From contig JASLIG010000123.1 in NCBI GenBank assembly GCA_030152805.1, positions 1-64,000 on the forward strand: a stretch of DNA of 64,000 bases. Reading direction: 5' to 3'. The translations under genes were made by a program, and so were the position numbers. The stretch is from Solirubrobacterales bacterium (lineage in GTDB: Bacteria > Actinomycetota > Thermoleophilia > Solirubrobacterales > 70-9). Of this stretch, positions 25,918 through 33,619 are shown piece by piece (the stretch's first letter is position 1; every line of letters begins with the position of its first letter). Below the pieces are notes generated by a model that was not told where the DNA came from, searched no databases, and saw nothing but the letters and a program-made list of their open reading frames with translations.

Positions 25918-26337
25918 CTACGGCAATCTCGTGATGAGCGGCTCCCCGTACGGCCCGGAGCTACCGAATGATGCGCCGATGGGCGACTTCGTAAACGGTC
26001 TCAGCATTCGACTCGCGGGGGTGATGGCGAACACCGAAGGCGAAAGCGCGAAGGCCATCGGGCGATTGGGATGCGTCACGGCAACGAACACCGCGCCGAA
26101 GCGGCCGTCTGGCCAGGGCACGTAAGTCTTCACGCAACCGCCAAGCATCGTGCCGTCTTGACTCTCGTCATGACAAGCCTTGAGCCGAGACTTCGGGATG
26201 CCGCCCTGCCGTCGTAGCTCCTTACGGAACTCCCGCAGCGCGTTCTCGGCGCTCGCGGGCAATCGCTCCAAGTCCTCCGCGAGGGCATCCTCATCGAACC
26301 CGACCGGAAAGACCGGCTCCGAGCGGGCTTCGGCCAC
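25918..26337 (-). CDS. Hypothetical protein, possible toxin partner
   Basis: 139 residues, starting 2 bp after the stop of a 66-residue gene on the same strand. The N-terminus is helical (FDEDALAEDLERLPASAENAL), the second half beta-rich (GRFGAVFVAVTHPNRPMAFAL). The tight pairing behind a small acidic helical protein is the usual order of antitoxin then toxin. I recognise no RelE, PIN or MazF motif, so the toxin role is an inference. Confidence 0.5.
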   Translation of the reverse strand: MAEARSEPVFPVGFDEDALAEDLERLPASAENALREFRKELRRQGGIPKSRLKACHDESQDGTMLGGCVKTYVPWPDGRFGAVFVAVTHPNRPMAFALSPSVFAITPASRMLRPFTKSPIGASFGSSGPYGEPLITRLP

Positions 26338-26339
26338 GG

Positions 26340-26540
26340 TCAGCCCTCGTCGTCGGTCGGCAGCGATCCGAAGTGCCGGTCGAACTCCTCCGGGCTGAGC
26401 CGCTGCTCGCCGTGGCGAGCGAGGATCGCCTCTACCGAGGTATCACGGCCTTCCACGGCCTCAAGCGCTGCCAGCGCGGCATCTACCCGATCCTCGGGCA
26501 GATGGTCCAAGACGGCGTGGGCCTTCTCACGGGTCGTCAC
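26340..26540 (-). CDS. Small helical protein, possible antitoxin
   Basis: 66 residues, acidic and helical (REKAHAVLDHLPEDRVDAAL), ending in LSPEEFDRHFGSLPTDDEG. This composition and size resemble antitoxins that lack a strong DNA-binding motif. It is followed at 2 bp by a 139-residue gene. Function not proven. Confidence 0.5.
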   Translation of the reverse strand: MTTREKAHAVLDHLPEDRVDAALAALEAVEGRDTSVEAILARHGEQRLSPEEFDRHFGSLPTDDEG

Positions 26541-26584
26541 GGTCTCCTGATGTTAGCCGGACGGCCAGCAGCTACGCTGCTCGC

Positions 26585-27175
26585 GTGAGCGACTTCTTCG
26601 AGCCTCCTGCGACGCCCAAGGCCGAAATGAAGCCCGCACCGCGTGAGGACTGGATGGGGCCACCGCGCCGGGTGGTGCCGGCGGTAGTGCCAATCGAGCG
26701 CGTGGTCGCGCGGACCGATGAGGTCGCCATCTATCTGGGCTGTTTCTCGGTCTATCCGGCGGGCTTTGAGTTCGAGGTCTTCGTTACCGCGAGAGACGAA
26801 TGGACCGATTTGGATCCGCTCCAGTTCGATCACCACTACTGCGCCCAGGACACCGGCGAGATTCCACCTGGGCAGCTACGGCTCGGCTTTCAATTTGCCG
26901 ACGGAACCAAGGTCACCAACACGAATGGCCGCGTTGACTGGGACGGAGAGCTCGGATCGCCGCCGAAGTCGCCGGTGATGAGCGGTGGGCGGGGGAGCAG
27001 CGGAGAAGGCCAGTGGCATCACACCTTCTGGATTTGGCCGCTTCCAGCCCCCGGCCCACTGGAGTTCGTCTGCGAGTGGCCAGCGGCCGAGATTCCGCTG
27101 ACTCGCTCGGAGCTCGACGCCACTGCGGTCATCGAGGCCGCTTCGCGCGCGCAGGCGATCTTCCCGAACGACTGA
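26585..27175 (+). CDS. Hypothetical protein
   Basis: 196 residues from GTG. Proline-rich start (PPRRVVPAVVPIERVVAR), then a beta-sandwich-like part (AIYLGCFSVYPAGFEFEVFV) and a tryptophan-rich segment HHTFWIWPLPAPGPLEFVCEW. No signal peptide or membrane helix. Proteins with this layout are found in many actinobacteria, but I know of no function. It starts 45 bp from the divergent antitoxin-like gene. Confidence 0.6.
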   Translation: MSDFFEPPATPKAEMKPAPREDWMGPPRRVVPAVVPIERVVARTDEVAIYLGCFSVYPAGFEFEVFVTARDEWTDLDPLQFDHHYCAQDTGEIPPGQLRLGFQFADGTKVTNTNGRVDWDGELGSPPKSPVMSGGRGSSGEGQWHHTFWIWPLPAPGPLEFVCEWPAAEIPLTRSELDATAVIEAASRAQAIFPND

Positions 27176-27254
27176 GTTACTCGGGCGGACGGCTCGTGCG
27201 CCAGCCAGCCCCCGAAATAGCCGGATTCAGTCGGTCACAACCGGACTAGATTTG

Positions 27255-27281
27255 GCTCTACAGGCCGTTTTCCGCTCTACA
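27255..27281. repeat. Direct repeat before attachment copy 3
   Basis: GCTCTACA occurs at 27255-27262 and 27274-27281, 19 bp apart, ahead of the third attachment copy. By position these may be integrase arm sites of element 2; two copies of 8 bp are weak evidence. Confidence 0.3.
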
Positions 27282-27299
27282 ATGCGGTGTCTGTTCAGC

Positions 27300-27353
27300 T
27301 TGAGGGCCTTGTGGGTGGAAACACCCGTGATGGTTCGACTCCATTCAGCCGCA
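27300..27353 (+). repeat. Attachment site copy 3 (tRNA-Leu 3' half)
   Basis: Starts TTGAGGGCCTTGTG and ends GCCGCA like copies 1 and 2. The variable arm is GGGTG-GAAA-CACCC, again a perfect stem with its own sequence. It is the far boundary of the tandem array and may be the original chromosomal 3' half. Confidence 0.87.
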
Positions 27354-27356
27354 TAG

Positions 27357-27382
27357 AAAGCCCCCGCAAAGCGGGGGTTTTC
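27357..27382 (+). terminator. Terminator after attachment copy 3
   Basis: AAGCCCCCGC and GCGGGGGTTTT around AAA, with a T-rich tail, three bases after the tRNA half. It is probably the native tRNA-Leu terminator. Confidence 0.75.
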
Positions 27383-27529
27383 TTCGTTCGAAGCCTCGTC
27401 GGCGACGTCACCGCACCTAGCGTCTGGTGGCCAATTGGTGGCCAATTTCGTCGCAAATTGCACCTTTTGCGCGCGCGAAAAGGCTCCGCACTTGTGAAAG
27501 GTCGCCCAAATGACGGAGCGAACAGTCCG

Positions 27530-27964
27530 CTAAGAAGGGCCGCCGCCGAAGCCGGCGACACCCAAGCCAGTTTCTTCCGTCGCCCGCGCGAGATCTCGAT
27601 CCCAGGTCACCACGACAACTTCGTCATCCCCCAGTTCGAGCGCGGTCGCCAAGTGGACTGAGTCGTAACCGTGCAGTCCCAGGTCTTCGGCGTACTCACC
27701 GGCACGAACCGCAAGCTCCTGATCGACGCCGACCGTAGCCAGGTCCGCATACAGCTCCTCAAAGTCTGCGAGCGCCTTGCGATGCTCATTCGCCCCAAGC
27801 CGATCCAGTCGCCGGGCAGCCGCGAGGGCCGCTCGGCCCTCCGGATAGGCAAGGATGCTCGACGCCGCCGGGTAGGCACTCCCCCAAAGCTCGGCCGCCA
27901 CCTCCGACCCGTCCTCGACGACCACGAGCTTGACCAGCGCCGAGGTGTCGAAGTAGAAGATCAG
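27530..27964 (-). CDS. PIN-domain toxin (VapC-like), apparent CTG start
   Basis: 144 residues if read from CTG at 27964. The conserved first strand and Asp (IFYFDTSALVKLV) lie upstream of any ATG or GTG, so the start must be here; CTG overlaps the antitoxin TGA (CTGA), as ATGA overlaps do in other pairs. Further PIN residues: Glu in DFEELYADL, HGYDSVHLATAL and TWDRDLARAT. VapC toxins are Mg-dependent ribonucleases that cut tRNA or rRNA. It is translated after the antitoxin gene. Confidence 0.82.
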   Translation of the reverse strand: MIFYFDTSALVKLVVVEDGSEVAAELWGSAYPAASSILAYPEGRAALAAARRLDRLGANEHRKALADFEELYADLATVGVDQELAVRAGEYAEDLGLHGYDSVHLATALELGDDEVVVVTWDRDLARATEETGLGVAGFGGGPS

Positions 27965-28233
27965 GCCCGCTGCCCGGAGACGAGATCGGAGACCGAACCG
28001 GTTCCCTTCACCTGCGCCGACCGAGGAGAGCGCATCCCCTCCGGCATCCGGACCAGGCCGCGTCGCGCAAGAGAATCGAGTGGCCGCTCGCCGAGCCCGC
28101 TGAGACGAGCGACGGGTCGGCCACGCCGCGTGACAACGATCTCACCCCCACCCTCCACGCGCTCCAGGTACTCGCTAAGGCGATCGTGCAGCTCGCGGAC
28201 GCCAACTTCGCTTTCGGACTGATGTAGCGTCAT
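27961..28233 (-). CDS. Antitoxin, Phd/VapB-like
   Basis: 90 residues from the ATG at 28233 (GTG at 28239 possible). The segment VGVRELHDRLSEYLERVEGG followed by EIVVTRRGRPVARL is the Phd/YefM-type DNA-binding fold; the C-terminal tail would cover the toxin. It overlaps the PIN toxin gene. Such pairs usually repress their own promoter. Confidence 0.82.
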   Translation of the reverse strand: MTLHQSESEVGVRELHDRLSEYLERVEGGGEIVVTRRGRPVARLSGLGERPLDSLARRGLVRMPEGMRSPRSAQVKGTGSVSDLVSGQRA

Positions 28234-28419
28234 GTGCACATGCTAGCAGCTACATAAACAGGCGAACCAAGTCTTTGGCGCCGAAGGCGTGAACGGCAGG
28301 CGGGTGTACGCGAGACGACTCGCGATCCCGGCCTGCGACGAGCCGGGCAGAGCAGTCGCCTGAGTGGCGGGTGACCGTAAATGCTGCCGGATTTTGCGTC
28401 GAAATCAGGAGAAATTTTT

Positions 28420-28445
28420 ACTAATCAATTAGTCCTATATATAGG
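28420..28445. promoter_or_regulatory. Two abutting AT-rich palindromes before the peptide operon
   Basis: ACTAAT-CA-ATTAGT (28420-28433) and CCTATATATAGG (28434-28445) lie side by side 48 bp before the peptide start. The region is much richer in A and T than the genes around it and probably holds the promoter. The palindromes are likely operator sites for an unidentified regulator. Confidence 0.5.
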
Positions 28446-28492
28446 ATGCCGTGATGCCGCTTCATCATCCACGCTCCGGAAGGAGGGCATCA

Positions 28493-28654
28493 ATGACCAA
28501 AGAGGAAGTTCTCGATCAGTTGAGTAAGAACAACGTCACCGACCTCGACTCGCTCGCCGACCTCATAGTGCGCGAGGCTAATGAGGACGGGGATCCTGAC
28601 AAGGCGCTCGCCAACTCAGTGATTATCTATCCGCACGGATTCGTCACGAGCTGA
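28493..28654 (+). CDS. Small peptide, candidate RiPP precursor
   Basis: 53 residues from the ATG at 28493, with GGAGG upstream. The first 40 residues are helical and acidic (MTKEEVLDQLSKNNVTDLDS, then LADLIVREANEDG), like a leader peptide; the last 12 are quite different, SVIIYPHGFVTS, hydrophobic with Tyr, Pro, His and hydroxyl residues, like a core. Two unknown proteins and an iron dioxygenase follow in one tightly packed operon. That order is what a precursor plus maturation enzymes would give. No known precursor family is recognised, so this is an inference from layout. Confidence 0.6.
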   Translation: MTKEEVLDQLSKNNVTDLDSLADLIVREANEDGDPDKALANSVIIYPHGFVTS

Positions 28655-28662
28655 TCGGAACG

Positions 28663-29586
28663 TTGGCATCGCCGATCGTGCCAGAAGAGATTCGGGAGAC
28701 GCTGCTTAGCGGGCTGCTGCCGTGGCTCGCTCGCAACGTCTCCCATTTCGACCCCCCACTGGAGGACGATGTCTCGAGCGCGCCAGAGCGGATAGAGACC
28801 GGGAAAAGGCGGAAGGCATACGGTGAGCTCGGCTTGGCGTTGCTGCTCGCTCGGCGAGCCCCGTGCTTGGCGAGCGATCCATCGATCGGGGCGCTCGAAG
28901 AGAGCTGGCTCGCCGCCCTGGAGAGGCGCAAGGTCTTCTTCGATATGGACAGGCGCCCAACGCTGTTTCCGTTGCGGGTCGTCTTCTACGCGACGTTGCG
29001 CGGCCTGGGCCATGACGACTCCGGTGCTCGCGCGGGGATCCAGCGAGTCCTGAACCGCGGCTACATGGACCGCCGCGAGCGCAACTGCTGGGAAAAGATC
29101 GACCTCAAGTACTACCTGGACCTCGGGGACTTCCGCCACGACTTCCCCTCCTCCTCCAGCCTCCTCGCTGAAAGCTCACTGGCTGTCCTCCCCGCCCTGC
29201 CGTACGCGACGACGTTCGACTTCTATGCGCTGACGCACCTGATCTTCGGATTGAGTGGATTCGGCGAAACGCCGGACCTGCCGCGCAGCGTGCCCAACAT
29301 TGACGGGTACTCCGCCGCCGCCTTGGCCTTGTGTTTGTCGATGGAGGATTGGGATCTGGTCGGCGAGTTCCTGGCCTCTCGAATATGCCTCGGCATCGCC
29401 GCGGACGGAATCGACAGCGCCGCCGCGCTCGCGCTTGCGGATGCCCAGGACCCACGGGGATTCATCCCGGGTCGGACAGCTCAGAGAGGCTCCGATGCAC
29501 CCTCCAGCCGAGAGCTCTTCCTCGACGTCTACCACCCGACGCTGGTCTGCCTGATCCTCCTTGCCTGCGATGCCTCCCATGCCTAG
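28663..29586 (+). CDS. Unknown helical protein of the peptide operon (A)
   Basis: 307 residues from TTG at 28663, eight bases after the peptide stop; a GTG at 28678 is an alternative. Nearly all helical, with GELGLALLLARRAP, LFPLRVVFYATLRGLG and TTFDFYALTHLIFGLSGFGE as conserved-looking blocks. No signal peptide or nucleotide-binding motif. It may resemble the DUF6895-type proteins, which I cannot verify. It overlaps the next gene, so the products are probably made together. Confidence 0.65.
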   Translation: MASPIVPEEIRETLLSGLLPWLARNVSHFDPPLEDDVSSAPERIETGKRRKAYGELGLALLLARRAPCLASDPSIGALEESWLAALERRKVFFDMDRRPTLFPLRVVFYATLRGLGHDDSGARAGIQRVLNRGYMDRRERNCWEKIDLKYYLDLGDFRHDFPSSSSLLAESSLAVLPALPYATTFDFYALTHLIFGLSGFGETPDLPRSVPNIDGYSAAALALCLSMEDWDLVGEFLASRICLGIAADGIDSAAALALADAQDPRGFIPGRTAQRGSDAPSSRELFLDVYHPTLVCLILLACDASHA

Positions 29587-30415
29587 CTCGGCGGTCCAAT
29601 GGCTGGAGGATGACCTTCCCCGAGCGCGGGCCATGTCTTCGGAGGTGGTTCACCGTGCGCTCGCTCTCCTGCAGGTCTGCCGCATGGTCGATCCCGCCGT
29701 GATTCCCGCTACCGAGTCGCTCCTTGTCGACCTGCTCGAACGCGACCTCGCGTTCGCCAAGCCCGATCTGATCACGGGCGTCCTCAGCGCCTTGCTCGCG
29801 GCCGCCGAGGGAGTGACCGAGGCGGCAACGTACCTCGAGACTCTGATGGCGCTGGTCGACGAATCTGCCCACGAGCAAGCGCCCAGCGTGGTCGTTCGCC
29901 TCGTTTCCGGGACCCTCGACGGCGGCACCGGGATGGTTACGGCGCGCTCGGTCGGCCAGCGGTGGTTCCGGTCTGGCTCTCGCGCCGGCATCGACCAGCT
30001 GCTCGGACTGATCGAGTCCGAAGCGCGCTTCGGAACCAGGCCGGCCCTGGTCGAGGAGCCGCTTGCCGCCGTCGTCGAAGGAGCTGCCCTCAACGCCGCC
30101 AGGAACTATGACCTGCTGGGCATGCTGCGATGCCTTCGTGCCTGCGCCTACGCAGGTAGCCAGAATGGCTACGGCGCTCGGATCGCGGCCGACTTCCTCG
30201 CCGCCAGTCGTTGTCCGAGCGGCTCGTTCGGCTTCTACGAGACGCCCGCGTCGATCATCCGCAAGCGCAACGTAGACTCGCACCCACTTCTATCCGTTCA
30301 ACTTGCCGTGACGATGCAGTCCATTTGGACCCTGGCCGAGCTCGCCGACCCGGAATGGCGTCTCTTCGAGAAGGTTCAACAGGCGGAGGGGGCGTGCTCG
30401 ATTCGGCCCAGTTGA
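29570..30415 (+). CDS. Unknown helical protein of the peptide operon (B)
   Basis: 281 residues from the ATG at 29570 (ATG at 29579 equally possible), overlapping protein A by 17 bp. Helical, with a segment GLIESEARFGTRPALVEE and a terminal block CPSGSFGFYETPASII followed by SVQLAVTMQSIWTLAEL. The alternation of helices suggests an alpha/alpha toroid, the fold of prenyltransferases and lanthipeptide-type cyclases, though no zinc ligand set is obvious. Function unknown; the operon suggests a role in handling the peptide. Confidence 0.62.
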   Translation: MPPMPSSAVQWLEDDLPRARAMSSEVVHRALALLQVCRMVDPAVIPATESLLVDLLERDLAFAKPDLITGVLSALLAAAEGVTEAATYLETLMALVDESAHEQAPSVVVRLVSGTLDGGTGMVTARSVGQRWFRSGSRAGIDQLLGLIESEARFGTRPALVEEPLAAVVEGAALNAARNYDLLGMLRCLRACAYAGSQNGYGARIAADFLAASRCPSGSFGFYETPASIIRKRNVDSHPLLSVQLAVTMQSIWTLAELADPEWRLFEKVQQAEGACSIRPS

Positions 30416-31137
30416 GCGAATACCGTCGCCTGGGGGTGCTCGTCCAGCCGCGGTTCTTCTCGCCTCAGCAGGTGGAGGCGTGGTTCGAGCAGATGCGCGA
30501 GTTCGTGGGGCGGCCGAAGGATGCGAGGGAATGGGCCGAGGCATTGACCGACGGCTCGGCGCTCGGCTTCGCGCTCGAGCCGGATCCGTCTCCATGCCAC
30601 GATCCGAAGTTGCGGGGGCTGCTCGAATCCATTGTTCCCGCCGACGAGTTGGTGGGAGAGAACGACGTGCTAGCACGGCATCCGGAGCCCGGGTCCCGCT
30701 GGACGGGACCGCGAGCGCCACACCTCGATTTTCCCATAGGTCGGCACCAACGAGACATCGTCAACACCCTCTTCTACCTCACAGACACGCTGCCGAGAGG
30801 AGGGGCGTTCATGTACTGGCCCGGGAGCCATTTGATGGCCTGGGATTACTTTCGGCGTCACCCGCACGACTACGGGGCTCGCGGTGACCAGGGCCAGGCC
30901 GAGATCTTCCGCCGCCTTGGCTCGGAGCTCTCGATGAAGCCTGTGGAGTTCACCGCATCGGCGGGCGACCTTCTGATCTGGCATCCGTTCCTGTTCCACT
31001 CAGCCTCGATCAACGTGAATGCGAGCCCCCGCATCGGCGTGTTCGGCCGCTGGGGAACTGCGAGAGAGCCCGACGAGGACTATTTCGGGTTCAAGGACGA
31101 CATGTGGTCGGAACCACCCTGGCGCCTTCCGGTCTAG
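30394..31137 (+). CDS. Fe(II)/2-oxoglutarate dioxygenase, PhyH family
   Basis: 247 residues from GTG at 30394 with GGAGG upstream, overlapping the previous gene by 22 bp. Iron ligands: His110 and Asp112 in APHLDFPIG and His202 in FHSASINVN; Arg213 in SPRIGVF would bind 2-oxoglutarate. The block GGAFMYWPGSHLMAWDYF is typical of the family. Such enzymes hydroxylate or otherwise oxidise small molecules and peptides. As the last gene of the operon it may modify the 53-residue peptide (inference). Confidence 0.87.
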   Translation: MLDSAQLSEYRRLGVLVQPRFFSPQQVEAWFEQMREFVGRPKDAREWAEALTDGSALGFALEPDPSPCHDPKLRGLLESIVPADELVGENDVLARHPEPGSRWTGPRAPHLDFPIGRHQRDIVNTLFYLTDTLPRGGAFMYWPGSHLMAWDYFRRHPHDYGARGDQGQAEIFRRLGSELSMKPVEFTASAGDLLIWHPFLFHSASINVNASPRIGVFGRWGTAREPDEDYFGFKDDMWSEPPWRLPV

Positions 31138-31400
31138 CTCGGGACGAGGTGGAGGGCGAAGCGTGTGTAACCGAAGGGCTCGACCATGTCGGCGAACTCC
31201 CTGGGATGAAGGTGCGCAGTGGCCGGCTTCGCGAAGATGACTTTCCTGGACTCCCCGCTTCTCCATCTTTTTGGATGGGACAGAGCCAGAAGAAGCTTGT
31301 CCGGGTCAGGGGGAACCTTCCAGTTGTTCAATTTTCTGCGACAAGATCGCCGCAACATCCTCCGGCGCCCCCGAAAGGGTGATGAACCAGTCCACGACAC
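31134..31400 (-). pseudogene. Possible gene remnant convergent with the dioxygenase
   Basis: The last 50 residues of this frame look like real protein (KVIFAKPATAHLHPREFADM, then VEPFGYTRFALHLVPS). Just upstream the protein-like reading moves to another frame (DWFITLSGAPEDVAAILSQK). The stop overlaps that of the dioxygenase gene. It could be a frameshifted remnant; I do not recognise the family. Confidence 0.3.
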
Positions 31401-31429
31401 CAGGATGTCAGCGTCGTCAAAGTGGCGCC

Positions 31430-31798
31430 CTACGGGAGGTGCCGAACGCGGTTCTTCAGTGTGTCGTCAGCTGGATGTTCCGTTAAGACCTTCTCCAGAG
31501 CGTTGACCCACAGTGGAATCGATGCCTTGTTGCGGGGCATGGTGGAGTCGCTGGTGAAGATCAGGCCGTAGTGCTCCTCGCCGACAGCCAGCATCTGGTT
31601 GTGGATCAGCTGGAAGTCGAGCACGTCGTTGGTGACGAGAGTCCGCTGCTCGGCGGCGATGCGGCGGACGATCTCTCGATCGGCGACCGCCTCCAGGTCG
31701 GGCCTGTCCCCCTTGATCGCCTGTATGTCGAAGTCCCCCCTACTCCGTAGCTCGCGAGCGATCTTCGGCGAGATCATCTCGTCGAGCAGGAACTTCAC
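31430..31798 (-). CDS. DUF5615-like PIN-fold toxin
   Basis: 122 residues. The start MKFLLDEMISPKIARELRSR carries the LLDE motif and RTLVTNDVLDFQLIHNQM the central TND motif of DUF5615/Mut7-C-like PIN proteins. These are putative ribonucleases usually paired with an antitoxin. Its ATG overlaps the stop of the antitoxin gene by 4 bp (ATGA). Confidence 0.82.
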   Translation of the reverse strand: MKFLLDEMISPKIARELRSRGDFDIQAIKGDRPDLEAVADREIVRRIAAEQRTLVTNDVLDFQLIHNQMLAVGEEHYGLIFTSDSTMPRNKASIPLWVNALEKVLTEHPADDTLKNRVRHLP

Positions 31799-32229
31799 GC
31801 AAGAGCCTCGTGGCCCCGGCGCCAGCGCTCGCGCTCGCGCTCGCTGGCGGCCCGGGAGCGCTCGGCCAGTTCGTCCACCTCATTGGTGTACTCGCCGTAA
31901 TAGCGCGCCGCGGCCTCCAGTTGCTCGACCGGGATCTCGAGGTAGGAGGCGGCCTCCTCGACCGAGCCGTCGTTCTGGCGGATCGTCTCGATCGCCTCGG
32001 CGACGTCCAGGCGAGAGCCGAGCAAGGCCGGTCGACGGCCGGCAGCCCCCTCCCGGAAGTAGATCAGGGGATGCTCATCCTGGCGGATGCCCTCCTCGAT
32101 GTAGCGCTCGGCTAGCGCCGTCTGGCCGGAGCCCGCGTCGGCGGCATGGTCCTTGAGGCGCCGAACCGTGATCGGGTCGAAGCGGAAGCTGACGCTCTGC
32201 TTACCTTGCTTGCTTTGCTTGCTGGCCAT
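31795..32229 (-). CDS. Antitoxin with RHH-like start and DUF433-like helix-turn-helix
   Basis: 144 residues. The N-terminus (KQSVSFRFDPITVRRLKDHA) resembles ribbon-helix-helix proteins; the middle (AIETIRQNDGSVEEAASYLE, then IPVEQLEAAARYYGEYTNEVD) is a DUF433-type helix-turn-helix that is the usual partner of DUF5615 toxins. The C-terminus is a charged helix likely to hold the toxin. It probably also represses the operon. Confidence 0.78.
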   Translation of the reverse strand: MASKQSKQGKQSVSFRFDPITVRRLKDHAADAGSGQTALAERYIEEGIRQDEHPLIYFREGAAGRRPALLGSRLDVAEAIETIRQNDGSVEEAASYLEIPVEQLEAAARYYGEYTNEVDELAERSRAASERERERWRRGHEALA

Positions 32230-32326
32230 CGTGCACTCTCCGTATCGTCGCGTATTGCGCAGTATAGCGAGAAGGCTTGCCCACCCCGCAGCTCGAAGCC
32301 GGGATTTGATTGCGCGGAAGGTGCGC

Positions 32327-32704
32327 TCAGTAGGCGGGCTCGAGCCCGGTGATCATCGGGAAGTGGCGCACGTTGGTGGTCAGAAGATCGGCATCGAGCA
32401 GGAGGGCGGTGGCGGCGATCAGGTAGTCGGCATCGTCGATACCGCCGTGGGAGCGGCGGTGGCGCTGGGCGAGCGAGCCGGCGGCTCGGGCCACCTCCTC
32501 CCCCACCGGCACCCAGGAGATTGCCGAGAAGAACTGCTCCAGCGCCTCAACCTCCTTTTTGCGCACCCCTGCCAGCAGCTCGAAGCGAACAACCTCGCTG
32601 GCGAGGAGGGATTCCTCGGCTTCTATCAGGCCCTGCAAGAGATCGACAGCGGAGGGCGAGCCGCGGAGGTGGTCGATCGCGACACTGGTGTCCAATAGCT
32701 TCAC
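32327..32704 (-). CDS. vapC: PIN-domain toxin VapC
   Basis: 125 residues, a typical VapC. Acidic active-site residues: Asp5 in MKLLDTSVAIDHL, Glu in SEVVRFELLAGV, Asp in GGIDDADYLIAATAL and Asp in DADLLTTNVRHFP. The ATG overlaps the VapB stop (ATGA). It should be an Mg-dependent ribonuclease held inactive by VapB. Confidence 0.92.
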   Translation of the reverse strand: MKLLDTSVAIDHLRGSPSAVDLLQGLIEAEESLLASEVVRFELLAGVRKKEVEALEQFFSAISWVPVGEEVARAAGSLAQRHRRSHGGIDDADYLIAATALLLDADLLTTNVRHFPMITGLEPAY

Positions 32705-32964
32705 TTGACGCCGAGTCGAGCCAAGCGGTCGTTGAGGTCGCCACCACGCAGGGCGTCGACGTACTCAGCACCGCTGGCGCGCCGGCCTCGCCAGGAGCCG
32801 GCGCTGGCCTGGAGGGCGCGAAGCTTCTCGCCCGCTCCCTGCTCGCCGAAGGTTGTGCGGACCGCGCGACGGATCAGCTCCGAACGCGAAGCGCCCGTGT
32901 CCCGCGAGGCACGATCGAGGAGCTCCAACTCGCCCTCGCCCAGATAGACCTGCGTTCTGCTCAT
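32701..32964 (-). CDS. vapB: Ribbon-helix-helix antitoxin VapB
   Basis: 87 residues from the ATG at 32964. The N-terminal MSRTQVYLGEGELELLDRAS and TGASRSELIRRAVRTTF form a ribbon-helix-helix DNA-binding domain; the rest binds VapC. The AT-rich upstream stretch ATCACTATACACCTCATGGT includes likely promoter elements. Confidence 0.88.
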   Translation of the reverse strand: MSRTQVYLGEGELELLDRASRDTGASRSELIRRAVRTTFGEQGAGEKLRALQASAGSWRGRRASGAEYVDALRGGDLNDRLARLGVK

Positions 32965-33018
32965 GGCATCACTATACACCTCATGGTGTCGTCTATAAGA
33001 TTAGCCGACCTCCAGAAA

Positions 33019-33558
33019 TCAGCCAGGCGTCGCGAGGCTCTCCAACCTGCGACGTAGATCGGCAGTCGGCACTACTGCGTCGGAGCGTCCATTTCTGGCT
33101 ATCCAGCATCCGGTGAAGGCGACTTCGACGAGAACCGGAGGTACCGACGCGTGGTGGAAAAGAACATAGGTCCGAGAGCCATCATCGTTGGGACAAGCAA
33201 ACGCCCCCCTGGGGAATGGCCGGAGGTCGTCGAATTCCTCGACGATGGAGCGCACGACCGATGGGTTGGTCACGACGCGCCTACGTAGCAACGTGTCGCT
33301 TCGCGTTCCATGATTCAGGCCCAGGTAGCTACAGAGCAGAAGACGGTCCGGTTCGCCGGGGACGATCGACTCCTTGTTCTTGGGGTTTTCGTTCTGGCCG
33401 GCGATCTCGCCTTCCCCCAGTCTTTTTGACGGGCACATGAAGCGCGCCGTGGGATGGAGGGTCCGAGGCAACTCCGAATCGGAGCCGCAAGCCAACAGAA
33501 ACATGCTGATCGTCGCGGCAGCGGCGAGAGCAGAAAACGTGGAGCGCGCAGGACCCAT
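33019..33558 (-). CDS. Lipoprotein of unknown function
   Basis: 179 residues. The signal peptide ends with the lipobox LLAC (SMFLLACGSDSE), so the mature protein should be lipid-anchored at Cys24. The rest has five further cysteines and no known motif. It lies alone between the VapBC pair and an acetyltransferase gene. Confidence 0.62.
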   Translation of the reverse strand: MGPARSTFSALAAAATISMFLLACGSDSELPRTLHPTARFMCPSKRLGEGEIAGQNENPKNKESIVPGEPDRLLLCSYLGLNHGTRSDTLLRRRVVTNPSVVRSIVEEFDDLRPFPRGAFACPNDDGSRTYVLFHHASVPPVLVEVAFTGCWIARNGRSDAVVPTADLRRRLESLATPG

Positions 33559-33619
33559 CTAAGAGCACTACGGTTGTCAGCGTCCATCGTCACAGCTATC
33601 CACGCGTTACGCTTTCGCC

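Larger units (their letters stand above)
24957..27353. mobile_element. Integrated element 2, remnant
   Basis: About 2.4 kb between attachment copies 2 and 3. It contains a membrane protein gene, a C-terminal integrase remnant on the minus strand, a toxin-antitoxin-like pair and one hypothetical gene. With no working integrase it is immobile. It probably entered before element 1, because the tRNA 5' half now sits next to element 1. Confidence 0.7.

Noticed and set aside
27300..27353. A third tRNA-Leu gene
   Set aside because: As for the copy at 24901, only the 3' half is present.
28627..29139. Minus-strand frames opposite peptide-operon gene A
   Set aside because: No ribosome site and no coherent protein pattern; the plus-strand genes are tightly linked and in frame with each other.
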